Below are positions 9,312 through 19,032 of a stretch of 64,000 nt of DNA, in pieces. The translations under genes were made by a program, and so were the position numbers. Numbering within the stretch: position 1 is the stretch's first letter; each line of letters begins with the position of its first letter. Under the pieces are notes generated by a model. The model had not been told where the DNA came from and did not search any database. It worked only from the letters and a program-made list of their open reading frames with translations. Source of the DNA: Cohnella herbarum (GTDB lineage Bacteria; Bacillota; Bacilli; Paenibacillales; Paenibacillaceae); contig NZ_CP051680.1 in the NCBI RefSeq assembly GCF_012849095.1, positions 6,010,001 to 6,074,000 on the forward strand, in the 5' to 3' direction.

Positions 9312-11207
9312 ATGGCATTAAATCATTATAAAAAAGCGATCTTGTGTTTGATTCTAATCCTGGTGTTCTTTACTTTCACCTACTCTAATCGGATCAATGA
9401 ATCCTCCTATAAGCCGGTACAAGAGAAACTCGATATCGTGACTTCGACCGCGAATCTAGCCCCCGCTTACGATGTCATCGTGACCGGCACGGATCCGGAA
9501 GGAATCATGGCGGCGATTTCCGCGGCGCGCAACGATCTGAAAGTTCTCTTGATCGACAATAGAGATCGTTCTATTCTAGGCGGACTAATGACGCTGGGCT
9601 GGCTGAATTCTTTGGATCTGAACAAAGCTCCGGTGTCGTATCGTTTCTGGAATAAGCCGGTTTATTTGGACAAAGGCCTATTTCAGGAATGGCACGAAGG
9701 GATAAGAGGGACATCTTTCGATGTCAATCATGCCGCGAATCTGTTTCATCGTATGGTAGCGGCGGAACCGAATATCGATCTGTTGCTTAAGGTTCGGAAA
9801 ATGGTTCCCGAGATGGCGGATAATCGAGTGATCGGGATGCGTATTATCAAAGAGGATGGCACGGAGGCAAGAATAAGCTCGAATGCCATTATCGACGCGA
9901 CTCAGGATGCCGACGTAGCGGTTGCCGCAGGCGCTGATTATACGACCGGACGCGAGGATATCGGAGAACCGAACGCCCAGATGGCCGTTACGCTGGTCAT
10001 TAAGCTTAGCGGAGTAACCGATAAAATATGGAACGAATTGAAGCACCATAAAAACACGGGGTTTGACGATCGTAGCATATGGGGTTACCAGGAAGCGCGG
10101 GAATACGAGTCCTCCAATCCGTCCCGGGTGAAAATCCGCAGCTTGAACATGGGGCGTCAAGATGGCGATACTTTGCTCATCAATTCGATGCAAATCTATG
10201 GGGTGAATCCTCTGGAACCGGTATCGGTACAAGAGGGAATACGGATCGGGAGCACGGAAGCGCCGCTTATCGTCGATTATTTGAAGAAAAAGTTCAAGGA
10301 ATTTCGAGAGCTGGAATTCGCGGGTACCGCTCCCGAACTGTACGTGAGAGAGACGCGGCATATCGTTGGCGAGTATCGGTTGCGAATGGCGGATCTAATG
10401 GAAAACCGCGACCACTGGGACGCGATTGCCTATGGAGCATATGAAGTCGACATTCAAAGTCTGGACGCGAGCAACAAAGGCTCCATCATGATGGTTCCAG
10501 AGCAATATGGAATTCCGTTCCGATCTTTGGTTCCTCTTAAAGTGGACGGGCTGCTAGTCGTCGGCAGGTCGGCGAGCTTCGATACGTTGCCTCATGGAAG
10601 CGCTCGGGTGATGCCGCTGGGCATGGCGACAGGTGAAGCGGCGGGAGCGGCCGTCAAGCTAGCTATCGACCGCGGGATCACGCTGCGCGAGCTGTCTCGC
10701 TCCAAGCTGGATATCGCCGAGCTGCGCAACAGGTTAACGAATCAAGGCATGGATTTACGGATGAGGAATTTCGCTACTCCCGCTTACGCGAAGCATAAGG
10801 ATTATAAGGGGCTTATAACGGCTACCAGTCTGTTCCTCACGATCGGAGGGTATGCCAATGACGGATGGAAACTGGACGGTGCTTCTAGCGCCAAACGGTT
10901 CGCGAACGGAATTCGTACGCTGCAGAAAAGATATCCGGATTCTTTGCCGAATAAGTTACAGGCTTCGTTCATAACAGAGCAGTCACCGAACGAGCCCCTG
11001 ACATTGGAGAAGGCATGCTCTATTATCGTTCTAGCGGCAGGACTGAAGGAAGAGCGCGATGCTTCGCTTCAGATGCTTATGGAGCAGGGATGGATAGAGA
11101 AGGATACCGTTAATGGGATGAATAACCCGGACAAGCTGACAAACGGAGATACATTCATGCTCATTCGCGATTTCGTAAAGAATAGAGTGGGCGTTACGTT
11201 CGAGTAA
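9312..11207 (+). CDS. membrane-anchored FAD-dependent oxidoreductase
   Basis: A 631-residue protein with an N-terminal hydrophobic segment (about residues 9-24) that is either an uncleaved anchor or a signal peptide. A dinucleotide-binding fold follows: YDVIVTGTDPEGIMAAISAA, in which the usual GxGxxG reads GTDPEG, then LLIDNRDRSILGGLMTLGWLN. The block IDATQDADVAVAAGADYTTGR and the late LLVVGRSASFD...GSARVMPLGMATGEAAG match the FAD_oxidored family (PF12831 type). Substrate unknown. It lies between the hprK operon and the his promoter, with its own AGGAG ribosome site. That it works outside the membrane is inference from the N-terminus. Confidence 0.8.
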   Translation: MALNHYKKAILCLILILVFFTFTYSNRINESSYKPVQEKLDIVTSTANLAPAYDVIVTGTDPEGIMAAISAARNDLKVLLIDNRDRSILGGLMTLGWLNSLDLNKAPVSYRFWNKPVYLDKGLFQEWHEGIRGTSFDVNHAANLFHRMVAAEPNIDLLLKVRKMVPEMADNRVIGMRIIKEDGTEARISSNAIIDATQDADVAVAAGADYTTGREDIGEPNAQMAVTLVIKLSGVTDKIWNELKHHKNTGFDDRSIWGYQEAREYESSNPSRVKIRSLNMGRQDGDTLLINSMQIYGVNPLEPVSVQEGIRIGSTEAPLIVDYLKKKFKEFRELEFAGTAPELYVRETRHIVGEYRLRMADLMENRDHWDAIAYGAYEVDIQSLDASNKGSIMMVPEQYGIPFRSLVPLKVDGLLVVGRSASFDTLPHGSARVMPLGMATGEAAGAAVKLAIDRGITLRELSRSKLDIAELRNRLTNQGMDLRMRNFATPAYAKHKDYKGLITATSLFLTIGGYANDGWKLDGASSAKRFANGIRTLQKRYPDSLPNKLQASFITEQSPNEPLTLEKACSIIVLAAGLKEERDASLQMLMEQGWIEKDTVNGMNNPDKLTNGDTFMLIRDFVKNRVGVTFE

Positions 11208-11216
11208 GGGGTATTC

Positions 11217-11261
11217 AAGCCGTCTGTTGCCAGTTTTGGCATAAGGCGGCTTTGACGTTTT
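11217..11261 (+). terminator. terminator after the flavoprotein gene
   Basis: A long hairpin (AAGCCGTCT...AGGCGGCTT with an inner TGCCA/TGGCA stem) followed by a short T run. It separates this gene from the his promoter. Confidence 0.6.
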
Positions 11262-11268
11262 CACGGGA

Positions 11269-11297
11269 TTGACTGAGCGGGAGCGGCGTGGTAATAT
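11269..11297 (+). promoter_or_regulatory. his operon promoter
   Basis: TTGACT, 17 bp, TAATAT, with the TG of an extended -10 in place. It begins about 120 bp before hisZ. I found no T-box or leader-peptide attenuator in the leader. Confidence 0.8.
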
Positions 11298-11390
11298 ACG
11301 ACTAACTCTTTATTTTGGCAGTATGGTAACTTGGTAGCACTTTAACGTATTGAAGTGTATATTGTTCGATAGAAATGAGGGCAAACCGCT

Positions 11391-12611
11391 ATGACGAAAC
11401 CAAAAGTATTCGAGAAACCGACAGGGGTAAAGGATTATTTGCCGCACGCCGTTACCAAGCTCAGGAAGATCGAGCAAAGCGTATTGGAGTGCATGCGCCT
11501 CTGGGGATACGATCAAATCATAACGCCGACGATCGAATATTACGATACGGTAGGGGTGGCAAGCTCCACTTCCGATCAGAAGCTGTTCAAGCTGCTTAAC
11601 CAACGGGGCACGACGATCGTTCTGCGATCGGACATGACGGCTCCGATTGCGCGGGTCGTCGGGTCGTTGCTTAAGGATGAGCCGTTCCCGATTCGGCTTA
11701 GCTATCACGGCAACGTGTTTCGGGCATTCGAAGAAGAGGGGGGAAGGGATGCCGAGTTCTACCAAACCGGGGTCGAGCTCGTCGGAGATTCGTCGCCCGA
11801 AGCGGATGCGGAAGTGATCGCGCTGGCGATTGCTTCCTTGAAGGCAGCCGGCGTTCCGTCCTTCAAGATCGCCATGGGTCACGTTGGTTTCCTGAACGGG
11901 TTATTCGAGGAAACGTTGCCGGGTCTTGAGAGCGAGCAGGAGGCGTTAAAAGCGTGTCTGCTGCAACGGGATCATGTCGGTTACCGGGACATTATCCGCA
12001 AGTTGTCGCTCGATGCCGCGTGGAAGCGGGAGCTCGAGGATATTTTGCGACTTCGCGGCGGACAGGAAGTGTGTGCCCAGGCGCTGGAGCTTAGCGCGAA
12101 TGAGAGAGCGCAATCGGCGATCAAGCATCTGTGCGAAGTATGGGACGTTCTGGAGGCTTACGGAATACAGGAGCACGTGCTGATCGATTTGACCATGATC
12201 GGAGACTTCTCCTACTATACGGGAATGACTTTCGAAGGATATGCGTCCCATTTGGGTTTTCCGGTATGCAGCGGGGGCAGATACGACAATCTGCTGGCTC
12301 AATTCGGCCGTCCGGCGCATGCGACGGGGTTCGCTTTGAAAACAACCCGAATTCTCGAAGTCGTGGAGGATACTGCGGAAGAACAGGAGAGATTGTTGAT
12401 CCTATACGACGCAGCGGAGCGAAAACAAGCTTTGCAAGAAGCGGAACGCCGGCGGGCATTGGGGCAGACGGTCGTGACGGTCGTCTATTCGCCCGACGAT
12501 AAGGAGCAGTTAGCCGTAAAGCAATGGAACGGCGCCGGAACGATCGCATATCGGGGGACGGAGTACCGGTATACGGTGAGGATCGGCAAGGAAGCGGAGG
12601 GTTTGGCGTGA
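11391..12611 (+). CDS. hisZ: ATP phosphoribosyltransferase regulatory subunit
   Basis: A 406-residue histidyl-tRNA-synthetase-like protein without the tRNA-binding domain. The class II core is seen in [30 protein letters not shown] (motif 2) and [11 protein letters not shown]. HisZ joins the short HisG to form the active, histidine-sensitive enzyme of step one of histidine synthesis. GAGGG lies 9 nt before the ATG. Its stop overlaps the hisG start (GTGA), and hisG is indeed the short form that needs HisZ. Confidence 0.95.
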   Translation: MTKPKVFEKPTGVKDYLPHAVTKLRKIEQSVLECMRLWGYDQIITPTIEYYDTVGVASSTSDQKLFKLLNQRGTTIVLRSDMTAPIARVVGSLLKDEPFPIRLSYHGNVFRAFEEEGGRDAEFYQTGVELVGDSSPEADAEVIALAIASLKAAGVPSFKIAMGHVGFLNGLFEETLPGLESEQEALKACLLQRDHVGYRDIIRKLSLDAAWKRELEDILRLRGGQEVCAQALELSANERAQSAIKHLCEVWDVLEAYGIQEHVLIDLTMIGDFSYYTGMTFEGYASHLGFPVCSGGRYDNLLAQFGRPAHATGFALKTTRILEVVEDTAEEQERLLILYDAAERKQALQEAERRRALGQTVVTVVYSPDDKEQLAVKQWNGAGTIAYRGTEYRYTVRIGKEAEGLA

Positions 12612-13246
12612 CGGACAACGGCGTATTAAAGGTTGCGATGCCCAAAGGGCGTATCTATAAGCAGGCGAGTAAGCTATTTCGGCAAGCGGGGCTTCCGATC
12701 CCCGAGGATTTCGACGATTCCCGGCGTCTGATCATTCCGGTTCCCGAAGCGAACATGGAATTCATTATGGCGAAGCCGGTCGACGTCCCTACTTACGTGG
12801 AATACGGTGTAGCCGACATCGGAATCGTGGGCAAAGACGTGCTGATGGAAGAAAACAAAGACGTGTACGAATTGCTGGATCTCGGGATCGCGAAATGCAG
12901 AATGTCGGTCATCGGGCTGCCGGATTGGAAGCCGGTCATTAACCCTCGGGTAGCTTCGAAATACGCGAACGTGGCTTCGCAATATTTTCGCGAGCAGGGA
13001 CAACAGGTGGAAGTGATCAAGCTAAACGGTTCGATCGAGTTAGCGCCGCTGATCGGCTTGGCGGATCGGATCGTCGATATGGTGGAGACGGGACAGACGC
13101 TGAAGGAGAACGGTCTCGTCGAGATGGAGACGCTGTTCCAGGTGACGAGCCGACTGATAGCGAACCGGGTGAGTTACAGGTTAAAAAATACGGCGATTCA
13201 AGAACTGTGCGATCGCCTGGGGACGACGATTGCCGCTCGGGCGTAA
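12608..13246 (+). CDS. hisG: ATP phosphoribosyltransferase catalytic subunit, short form
   Basis: A 212-residue short-form HisG, which condenses ATP and PRPP. It lacks the C-terminal ACT-like domain of the long form. Conserved blocks are [14 protein letters not shown], the [10 protein letters not shown] segment and the PRPP loop region [21 protein letters not shown] use the GTG at 12608, which overlaps the hisZ stop and has GGAGGG upstream; the frame also runs back into hisZ, but nothing there looks like HisG. Confidence 0.95.
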   Translation: MTDNGVLKVAMPKGRIYKQASKLFRQAGLPIPEDFDDSRRLIIPVPEANMEFIMAKPVDVPTYVEYGVADIGIVGKDVLMEENKDVYELLDLGIAKCRMSVIGLPDWKPVINPRVASKYANVASQYFREQGQQVEVIKLNGSIELAPLIGLADRIVDMVETGQTLKENGLVEMETLFQVTSRLIANRVSYRLKNTAIQELCDRLGTTIAARA

Positions 13247-13359
13247 GCAAGTTGAGCTGCTGTAAGGAATCGGCAGGAACTTGGAAAGACACGATTTAAG
13301 TTCGGGACCAGAAGGTCAATTAAGAGCTGATCTTTGTGATAGGGTTAGGAGGGGTAGAG

Positions 13360-14649
13360 ATGTTTATCGGTAAAGCGTCGGATTTCCGGTTGGAGCGGGA
13401 AAGCGAGTATGGTTCCCCGGAGCAGAACGCCGCGGTTAAGGAGATCGTGGAGGCCGTACAACGCGAAGGCGACGATGCGCTACTTCGTTATACGGCCGAG
13501 CATGATAAAGTCGTTTTGAAGCCGGAGCAATTGCGGGTCACGGATGAGGAGATTCAGAGCGCATACGCCAAAGTAGAGCCGGAGTTTCTTGACGTGCTGC
13601 GCCAAGCCGCGGCGAACATAACGGCTTTCCATGAGAAACAGAAACGCGGGACATGGATGGACGTATCGCCGGACGGAACGATGTTAGGCATGGTTATTCG
13701 ACCGCTACGGCGCGTAGGGCTCTACGTACCTGGCGGTAAGGCGGCTTATCCGTCGTCGGTGCTCATGAACGTGCTTCCGGCCAAGGTAGCCGGCGTGCCG
13801 GAGATCGTGCTTGTGACGCCCCCGGCGACCGGTGGCCGGGAAGGCATCGATCCGTACATCCTAGTAGCGGCCGCGGAAGCGGGCGTGACGGAGATGTACC
13901 GGGTCGGAGGCGCGCAGGCGGTAGCGGCGCTCGCTTATGGGACGGCGAGCATTCCCGCCGTCGATAAGATTTGCGGGCCCGGCAACATCTACGTGGCGCT
14001 GGCGAAGCGCGCCGTATACGGTGCTGTCGATATCGACAGCATCGCGGGCCCGAGCGAGATTGTCGTGCTGGCTGACGACGGCGCCGATCCGCGGTATATT
14101 GCCGCGGATATGCTGTCGCAAGCGGAGCACGACGAAATGGCGTCGGCGGTGCTCGTGACGCCGTCGCAGGGGCTTGCCGACGCGGTCGCGGCGGAGTTGG
14201 AGCGGCAGGTGGCTACGCTGCCGCGGGTCGAGATTGCTCGGCGCTCGCTCGAGCAATACGGCGCGATCTTGGTCGTGGACAGCCTGGACGAAGGCCTAGA
14301 TGTCGTGAACAAGCTGGCGCCGGAGCATCTGGAAGTGATGACGGCGGATCCGCTCGATCTGCTCGGACGGATCGAGACCGCGGGTGCCATCTTCTTGGGA
14401 CCTTACAGTTCCGAGCCGGTGGGAGATTATTTCGCGGGTCCGAACCACATTTTGCCGACGAATGGAACTGCTCGCTTTTCCTCGCCGCTTAATGTAGATG
14501 ATTTTCTGAAGAAATCCAGCTTGATCCGATACAGTAAAGAAGCATTACTAAGAGATGCGGCAGGAATTGCAACGTTAGCCCGCCATGAAGGGCTGGAAGG
14601 TCACGCCCGCGCGGTGGAAATTCGATTAGAAGGCAGGGAATCCAAATGA
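13360..14649 (+). CDS. hisD: histidinol dehydrogenase
   Basis: A 429-residue zinc- and NAD-dependent enzyme for the last two oxidations, histidinol to histidine. The family signature is visible around [15 protein letters not shown] and [11 protein letters not shown], with the zinc/substrate block [19 protein letters not shown] and [10 protein letters not shown] after it. I choose the ATG at 13360 because AGGAGGGG lies just upstream; an in-frame GTG at 13336 does not have one. A 113-bp gap separates it from hisG, the longest gap inside the operon. Confidence 0.96.
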   Translation: MFIGKASDFRLERESEYGSPEQNAAVKEIVEAVQREGDDALLRYTAEHDKVVLKPEQLRVTDEEIQSAYAKVEPEFLDVLRQAAANITAFHEKQKRGTWMDVSPDGTMLGMVIRPLRRVGLYVPGGKAAYPSSVLMNVLPAKVAGVPEIVLVTPPATGGREGIDPYILVAAAEAGVTEMYRVGGAQAVAALAYGTASIPAVDKICGPGNIYVALAKRAVYGAVDIDSIAGPSEIVVLADDGADPRYIAADMLSQAEHDEMASAVLVTPSQGLADAVAAELERQVATLPRVEIARRSLEQYGAILVVDSLDEGLDVVNKLAPEHLEVMTADPLDLLGRIETAGAIFLGPYSSEPVGDYFAGPNHILPTNGTARFSSPLNVDDFLKKSSLIRYSKEALLRDAAGIATLARHEGLEGHARAVEIRLEGRESK

Positions 14650-15254
14650 GTGAAGATCAAGTAAAAGCAGGCCGCGCGTCGGCCGTATCCCGCAAGACGA
14701 ACGAGACGGACATTCAATTGTCCTTGGGAGTGGACGGCAGCGGCGAGGTGTCCCTCGAGACGGACGTGCCTTTCCTGAACCACATGCTGGACCTGTTCGC
14801 CAAACACGGTCAATTCGATCTGAAAGTCGACGCTCGCGGCGATGTAGACATCGACGACCACCACACGGTCGAAGACATCGGCATCTGCCTCGGGCAAGCG
14901 CTGCGCGAAGCGCTCGGCGACAAGAAGGGCATCAAGCGGTACGCCAGCGTGTTCGTGCCGATGGACGAGGCGCTCGCGCAGGTCGTCGTCGACGTAAGCA
15001 ACCGCCCGCACTTCGAGTTGCGCGGGGAATTCCCGGCTGCGACCGTGGGTAGCTTTACGACCGAACTCGTTCACGAGTTCTTGTGGAAGCTTGCGTTGGA
15101 AGCTCGTATTACGCTGCATGTCATCGTTCACTACGGTCGCAATACGCACCATATGATCGAAGCGGTATTTAAGGCGCTTGGACGCGCGCTTGACGAAGCG
15201 ACTTTGATCGATCCGCGGGTGAAGGGCGTGCCTTCCACCAAAGGGGTGCTGTAA
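14646..15254 (+). CDS. hisB: imidazoleglycerol-phosphate dehydratase
   Basis: A 202-residue monofunctional HisB without the phosphatase domain found in enterobacteria; that activity is supplied by hisJ downstream. The manganese-binding motifs [12 protein letters not shown] and the later [13 protein letters not shown] are present. The ATG overlaps the hisD stop (ATGA), so the two are translationally coupled. Confidence 0.96.
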   Translation: MSEDQVKAGRASAVSRKTNETDIQLSLGVDGSGEVSLETDVPFLNHMLDLFAKHGQFDLKVDARGDVDIDDHHTVEDIGICLGQALREALGDKKGIKRYASVFVPMDEALAQVVVDVSNRPHFELRGEFPAATVGSFTTELVHEFLWKLALEARITLHVIVHYGRNTHHMIEAVFKALGRALDEATLIDPRVKGVPSTKGVL

Positions 15255-15884
15255 GTGATCGCCATTATCGACTACGGCATGGGAAATTTGCACAGCGTCA
15301 GCAATGCCGTAGAGAGACTAGGTTGCGAGATGATCGTGACCTCCGATCCGGAGCGAATTCTCGCCGCGGACGGCGCGATATTGCCCGGCGTCGGCGCCTT
15401 CGGCGATGCGATGGTCAATCTGCGGGACACGGGGCTGGCGGACGTGGTTAAAGCCTACGCGGCCTCGGGTAAGCCGCTTCTCGGAATTTGCCTGGGGATG
15501 CAGCTGCTGTTCACGGAGAGCGAAGAGCACGGCGTTCACCAAGGCTTGGATTTGCTTCCGGGCCGCGTCGTCCGATTCGCAGGCGAAGGGGACTACAAGA
15601 TACCCCATATGGGCTGGAACGATCTTGCATTTAAGCAAGAGAGCCCTCTGTTCGAGGGAGTCGAACCCGGCCATGTGTATTTCGTCCACTCCTATCATGC
15701 TTTGCCCGAGCGGGAGTCGGATTTGCTCGCGGTAACGGACTATCATCAGCCGGTAACCGCGATCGTGGGACGGGGCTCCCTGTTCGGGATGCAATTCCAC
15801 CCGGAGAAAAGCGGCGAGCTTGGCATGGCGCTGCTCCGCAAGTTCACGGATATGACGTTCGGGAAAACTACAATAAAGGACTGA
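15255..15884 (+). CDS. hisH: imidazole glycerol phosphate synthase, glutaminase subunit
   Basis: A 209-residue class I glutamine amidotransferase that feeds ammonia to HisF. The nucleophile is Cys79 in GICLGMQLLF, and the His/Glu pair lies in GMQFHPEKSG near the C-terminus. It starts with GTG immediately after the hisB stop, with AAGGGG 9 nt upstream. Confidence 0.96.
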   Translation: MIAIIDYGMGNLHSVSNAVERLGCEMIVTSDPERILAADGAILPGVGAFGDAMVNLRDTGLADVVKAYAASGKPLLGICLGMQLLFTESEEHGVHQGLDLLPGRVVRFAGEGDYKIPHMGWNDLAFKQESPLFEGVEPGHVYFVHSYHALPERESDLLAVTDYHQPVTAIVGRGSLFGMQFHPEKSGELGMALLRKFTDMTFGKTTIKD

Positions 15885-15889
15885 GAGCT

Positions 15890-16657
15890 TTGAAATTCAG
15901 ACCTTGTATCGATATTCACCAAGGCAAGGTGAAGCAGATCGTCGGGGAGACGCTTCAAGCGGACACCTCGAAGGTCGTGGAGAACTTCGTCTCCGAACGC
16001 GGGGCGGACTACTATGCTTCGCTGTATAAACAAGACGGGTTAACTGGCGGGCATATCATCATGCTCGGCGGCGGCAACCGGGAGGCGGCCTTGTCCGCGC
16101 TAAGGGCATATCCAGGCGGCTTGCAGATCGGCGGAGGGATCACGGCGGAGAACGCGGCAGCTTACTTAAGCGAAGGGGCTTCGCACGTCATCGTCACTTC
16201 TTACGTTTTCCGAAACGCTCGCCTTCAGATGGACAACCTGCGGAGAATCGTTTCGGAGGTCGGCCGGGAACGACTTGTACTTGATCTCAGTTGTAAGGAA
16301 CGGGATGACAAATGGTACGTGGTGACAGACCAGTGGACGACGTTCAGCGATCTGGAAGTAAATGAAGCAAATGTCCGAGAGCTCGAAAGCTACTGCGACG
16401 AGTTCCTGATCCACGCGGTCGACGTTGAAGGGAAGCGGGAGGGCGTCCAAGAGAAGCTTGCTGCTAAGCTCTCCGAATGGGCAACAATTCCGACCACTTA
16501 CGCAGGCGGGGCGCGATCGATCGAGGATTTGGCGCGATTCCGTGAGTTGACGTGCGGTAAGCTGGACATTACGATAGGCAGCGCTCTCGATATTTTCGGA
16601 GGGACTCTGCCCTATAGCGAAGTCGTGGCCTATTGCGATCCGTCGCGGTCGCGATAA
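15890..16657 (+). CDS. hisA: eukaryotic-type HisA isomerase (HIS6-like)
   Basis: A 255-residue TIM barrel that isomerises ProFAR to PRFAR. It sits in the normal hisA slot between hisH and hisF but does not look like ordinary bacterial HisA. It opens MKFRPCIDIHQGKVKQIVG and carries DYYASLYK, VLDLSCKERDDKW, FLIHAVDVEGKREGV and LDITIGSALDIFGG. From memory these match yeast HIS6 and plant HisA (the hisA_euk group) block by block. The catalytic aspartates would be D8 and D178. Start is a TTG with AAAGGA 9 nt upstream. The function is secure from the context; the phylogenetic oddity needs a tree. Confidence 0.92.
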   Translation: MKFRPCIDIHQGKVKQIVGETLQADTSKVVENFVSERGADYYASLYKQDGLTGGHIIMLGGGNREAALSALRAYPGGLQIGGGITAENAAAYLSEGASHVIVTSYVFRNARLQMDNLRRIVSEVGRERLVLDLSCKERDDKWYVVTDQWTTFSDLEVNEANVRELESYCDEFLIHAVDVEGKREGVQEKLAAKLSEWATIPTTYAGGARSIEDLARFRELTCGKLDITIGSALDIFGGTLPYSEVVAYCDPSRSR

Positions 16658-16687
16658 CGGATAACGCGATAAAAGGGGGAACGCCAC

Positions 16688-17446
16688 TTGTTAGCAAAAA
16701 GGATTATTCCGTGCCTCGACGTGAAGGACGGACGAGTCGTTAAGGGAGTTAACTTCGTGAATTTGCGCGATGCCGGAGATCCGGTGGAACTTGCGGCGAT
16801 CTACGATCGGGAGGGCGCGGACGAGCTTGTATTCCTGGACATCTCCGCATCGGTGGAAGGCAGGGCTACGATGGTGGAAGTCGTACGCCGGACGGCCGGG
16901 GAAATCACGATTCCCTTTACGGTAGGAGGAGGCATCTCCGCGGTTGAAGATATGAAACGTTTGCTTCGCGCGGGTGCCGATAAGATCGGCATCAACACGG
17001 CGGCGATTCGCAATCCGGGCTTGATTACGGACGGTTCGAGGACGTTCGGGGCGCAATGCATCGTGGTGGCGATCGACGCGAAGTATAACGCGGAGTGGGA
17101 AGAATGGGAAGTGTTCACCCACGGAGGACGCAACGCGACAGGCATTCGCGCGCTCGCTTGGGCTCAAGAAGCCGAACGCAGGGGGGCTGGAGAGTTGCTC
17201 CTGACAAGCATGGATGCGGACGGAACGAAGGACGGATTCGATATCGCGCTCACAAAGGCGGTTTCGAGCAGCGTAGGCATTCCGGTCATCGCATCGGGCG
17301 GAGCGGGCAATGCGGAGCACTTCGCGAACGTATTCGCGGAAGGCCAAGCGGATGCGGCGCTGGCGGCAAGCATTTTCCACTACAAAGAAGTATCGGTGCA
17401 AGAGGTCAAGGCGAACTTGCGCGGTAAAGGAGTGAACGTACGATGA
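16688..17446 (+). CDS. hisF: imidazole glycerol phosphate synthase, cyclase subunit
   Basis: A 252-residue TIM barrel that forms imidazole glycerol phosphate and AICAR with ammonia from HisH. It opens [22 protein letters not shown], with catalytic D11 and the later Asp in [13 protein letters not shown] and ASGGAGN mark the phosphate-binding loops. A TTG start is preceded by AGGGGGAA. Its stop overlaps the hisIE start. Confidence 0.96.
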   Translation: MLAKRIIPCLDVKDGRVVKGVNFVNLRDAGDPVELAAIYDREGADELVFLDISASVEGRATMVEVVRRTAGEITIPFTVGGGISAVEDMKRLLRAGADKIGINTAAIRNPGLITDGSRTFGAQCIVVAIDAKYNAEWEEWEVFTHGGRNATGIRALAWAQEAERRGAGELLLTSMDADGTKDGFDIALTKAVSSSVGIPVIASGGAGNAEHFANVFAEGQADAALAASIFHYKEVSVQEVKANLRGKGVNVR

Positions 17447-18123
17447 CATTGCAACAACAATCGCCGGAATGGGCGGATCAAATCAAATGGAGCGAGGATG
17501 GACTTGTTCCGGCCGTCGTGCAGGACTCGCTTAGCAAAGAAGTTCTCATGCTGGCATACATGAATGAAGAATCGCTAAAGAAGTCGCTGGAAAGCGGCCA
17601 AACCTGGTTTTGGAGCCGTTCGCGGAACGAGCTGTGGAACAAGGGCGCGACAAGCGGACATACGCAGCAAATCGTCTCCCTTCACTATGATTGCGATGGG
17701 GATACGTTGCTCGTGAAGGTGCAACAAAAAGGTCCGGCGTGTCACACGGGCGCTTACAGTTGCTTCTATCGCGAAGGAGCAAGCGCGGAGGAGAATGCAA
17801 CCTCGACGGGGCAACAGGAAGACCGATTCGGACCGTTAAGCCGCCTGGAGGCGACAATCGCCCAGAGAGATGCGGAACGTCCGGAGGGCGCGTATACGAC
17901 TTACCTATTCGAGAAGGGCGTCGACAAGATCCTCAAGAAAGTCGGGGAGGAAACGGCGGAGGTCATCATTGCCGCGAAAAATCGCGACCAGGTAGAGTTG
18001 CGCGCCGAAGCGGCCGATTTGATTTTCCACTTGATGGTTCTGTTGCGCGAGCAAGGCATTCCGTTCGACGGAGTTCTGCAAGAGCTTGAATTCCGGCACC
18101 GGAAGCCGGTTAAGAAAGATTAG
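17443..18123 (+). CDS. hisIE: bifunctional phosphoribosyl-AMP cyclohydrolase / phosphoribosyl-ATP diphosphatase
   Basis: A 226-residue fusion. The N-terminal HisI half has [20 protein letters not shown] and the zinc ligands in [13 protein letters not shown]. The C-terminal HisE half, from about residue 130, has [20 protein letters not shown] and [12 protein letters not shown]. It does steps two and three of the pathway. The ATG overlaps the hisF stop. Confidence 0.96.
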   Translation: MTLQQQSPEWADQIKWSEDGLVPAVVQDSLSKEVLMLAYMNEESLKKSLESGQTWFWSRSRNELWNKGATSGHTQQIVSLHYDCDGDTLLVKVQQKGPACHTGAYSCFYREGASAEENATSTGQQEDRFGPLSRLEATIAQRDAERPEGAYTTYLFEKGVDKILKKVGEETAEVIIAAKNRDQVELRAEAADLIFHLMVLLREQGIPFDGVLQELEFRHRKPVKKD

Positions 18124-18132
18124 GTGACGGTG

Positions 18133-18948
18133 ATGAGCGGCATGCGGATCGACTATCATACCCATAACTACCGATGCGGACATGCGGTCGGAACGTTGGA
18201 AGAATATATTCTGAGCGCCATAGACAAAGGCATGGACGAAATCGGCTTGTCCGATCACATGCCTTTGCTTCACTTGAGCCAGGAGGAGCACCCCGACATC
18301 GCGATGTCGATGGAGGAACTCCCGCGCTACGTGGAGGAATGCCTGAGTCTGCAAGAAAAATACAAGGACCAAATCGCGGTGCGAGTCGGGCTTGAGGGAG
18401 ATTATATCGAAGGTTGCGAGGAGAAGATCGAAGCGATCGTAAACGGATATCCATGGGATTACGTGATCGGCTCGGTCCATTTTCTCGGCAAATGGGACGT
18501 AACGGATTTCAGGCAGGTTCACCAGTGGGAAGGCCGCAACGTTTCGGATGCCTATGAGCGGTATTTCGATGCCATACGCAAAGCTGCCGCTACGGGATTT
18601 TACGACTACATCGGCCACATCGACGCGATCAAGCGGTTCGCTCCCAGTCGGCCGGAAGAGGATGTAACCGCCCTGGAAGATGCCGCTCTTCAAGCGGTCA
18701 AGAAACACGATCTCGCATTCGAACTTAACGCCGCCGGCATTTATGCCCCATGCAAAGAGATGTACCCGTCCCTCCAAATATTGGAACGAGCTAAGGCTTA
18801 TAATATCCCGGTAACCTACGGTTCCGATGCCCATCACCCCGATAAAGTAGGACAAAAAGGGGCAGAAGCGCAAACGATGCTGAAAAACGTCGGATATACG
18901 CACCTAGCGACCTTTCTAGGGCGCAAACGGGTTATGAAACCTTTTTGA
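18133..18948 (+). CDS. hisJ: histidinol-phosphatase, PHP family
   Basis: A 271-residue PHP-domain phosphatase, the Gram-positive type of histidinol phosphatase. Metal ligands are visible in DYHTHNYRCGHA, the LSDHMPLL motif, GSVHFL and the late YGSDAHHP. It completes the pathway that HisB lacks. I choose the ATG at 18133 after AGGTGA; two GTGs at 18124 and 18130 are also in frame, the first abutting the hisIE stop. The prs promoter overlaps its 3' end. Confidence 0.9.
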   Translation: MSGMRIDYHTHNYRCGHAVGTLEEYILSAIDKGMDEIGLSDHMPLLHLSQEEHPDIAMSMEELPRYVEECLSLQEKYKDQIAVRVGLEGDYIEGCEEKIEAIVNGYPWDYVIGSVHFLGKWDVTDFRQVHQWEGRNVSDAYERYFDAIRKAAATGFYDYIGHIDAIKRFAPSRPEEDVTALEDAALQAVKKHDLAFELNAAGIYAPCKEMYPSLQILERAKAYNIPVTYGSDAHHPDKVGQKGAEAQTMLKNVGYTHLATFLGRKRVMKPF

Positions 18949-18972
18949 AATATAGCCGTACTCATGTATAAT
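18945..18972 (+). promoter_or_regulatory. prs promoter
   Basis: TTGAAA, 16 bp, TATAAT, overlapping the last codons of hisJ. It allows prs to be expressed apart from the his operon. Confidence 0.8.
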
Positions 18973-19032
18973 GAAGGTTGACTGACGGTTTTCGACACCA
19001 TGAGTGTTGAAAAGCTAAATTTGGAGGGGCAC

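Noticed and set aside
11298..11390. T-box or his attenuator in the hisZ leader
   Set aside because: The leader is only ~90 nt with no T-box motif, no His-rich leader peptide and no terminator hairpin.
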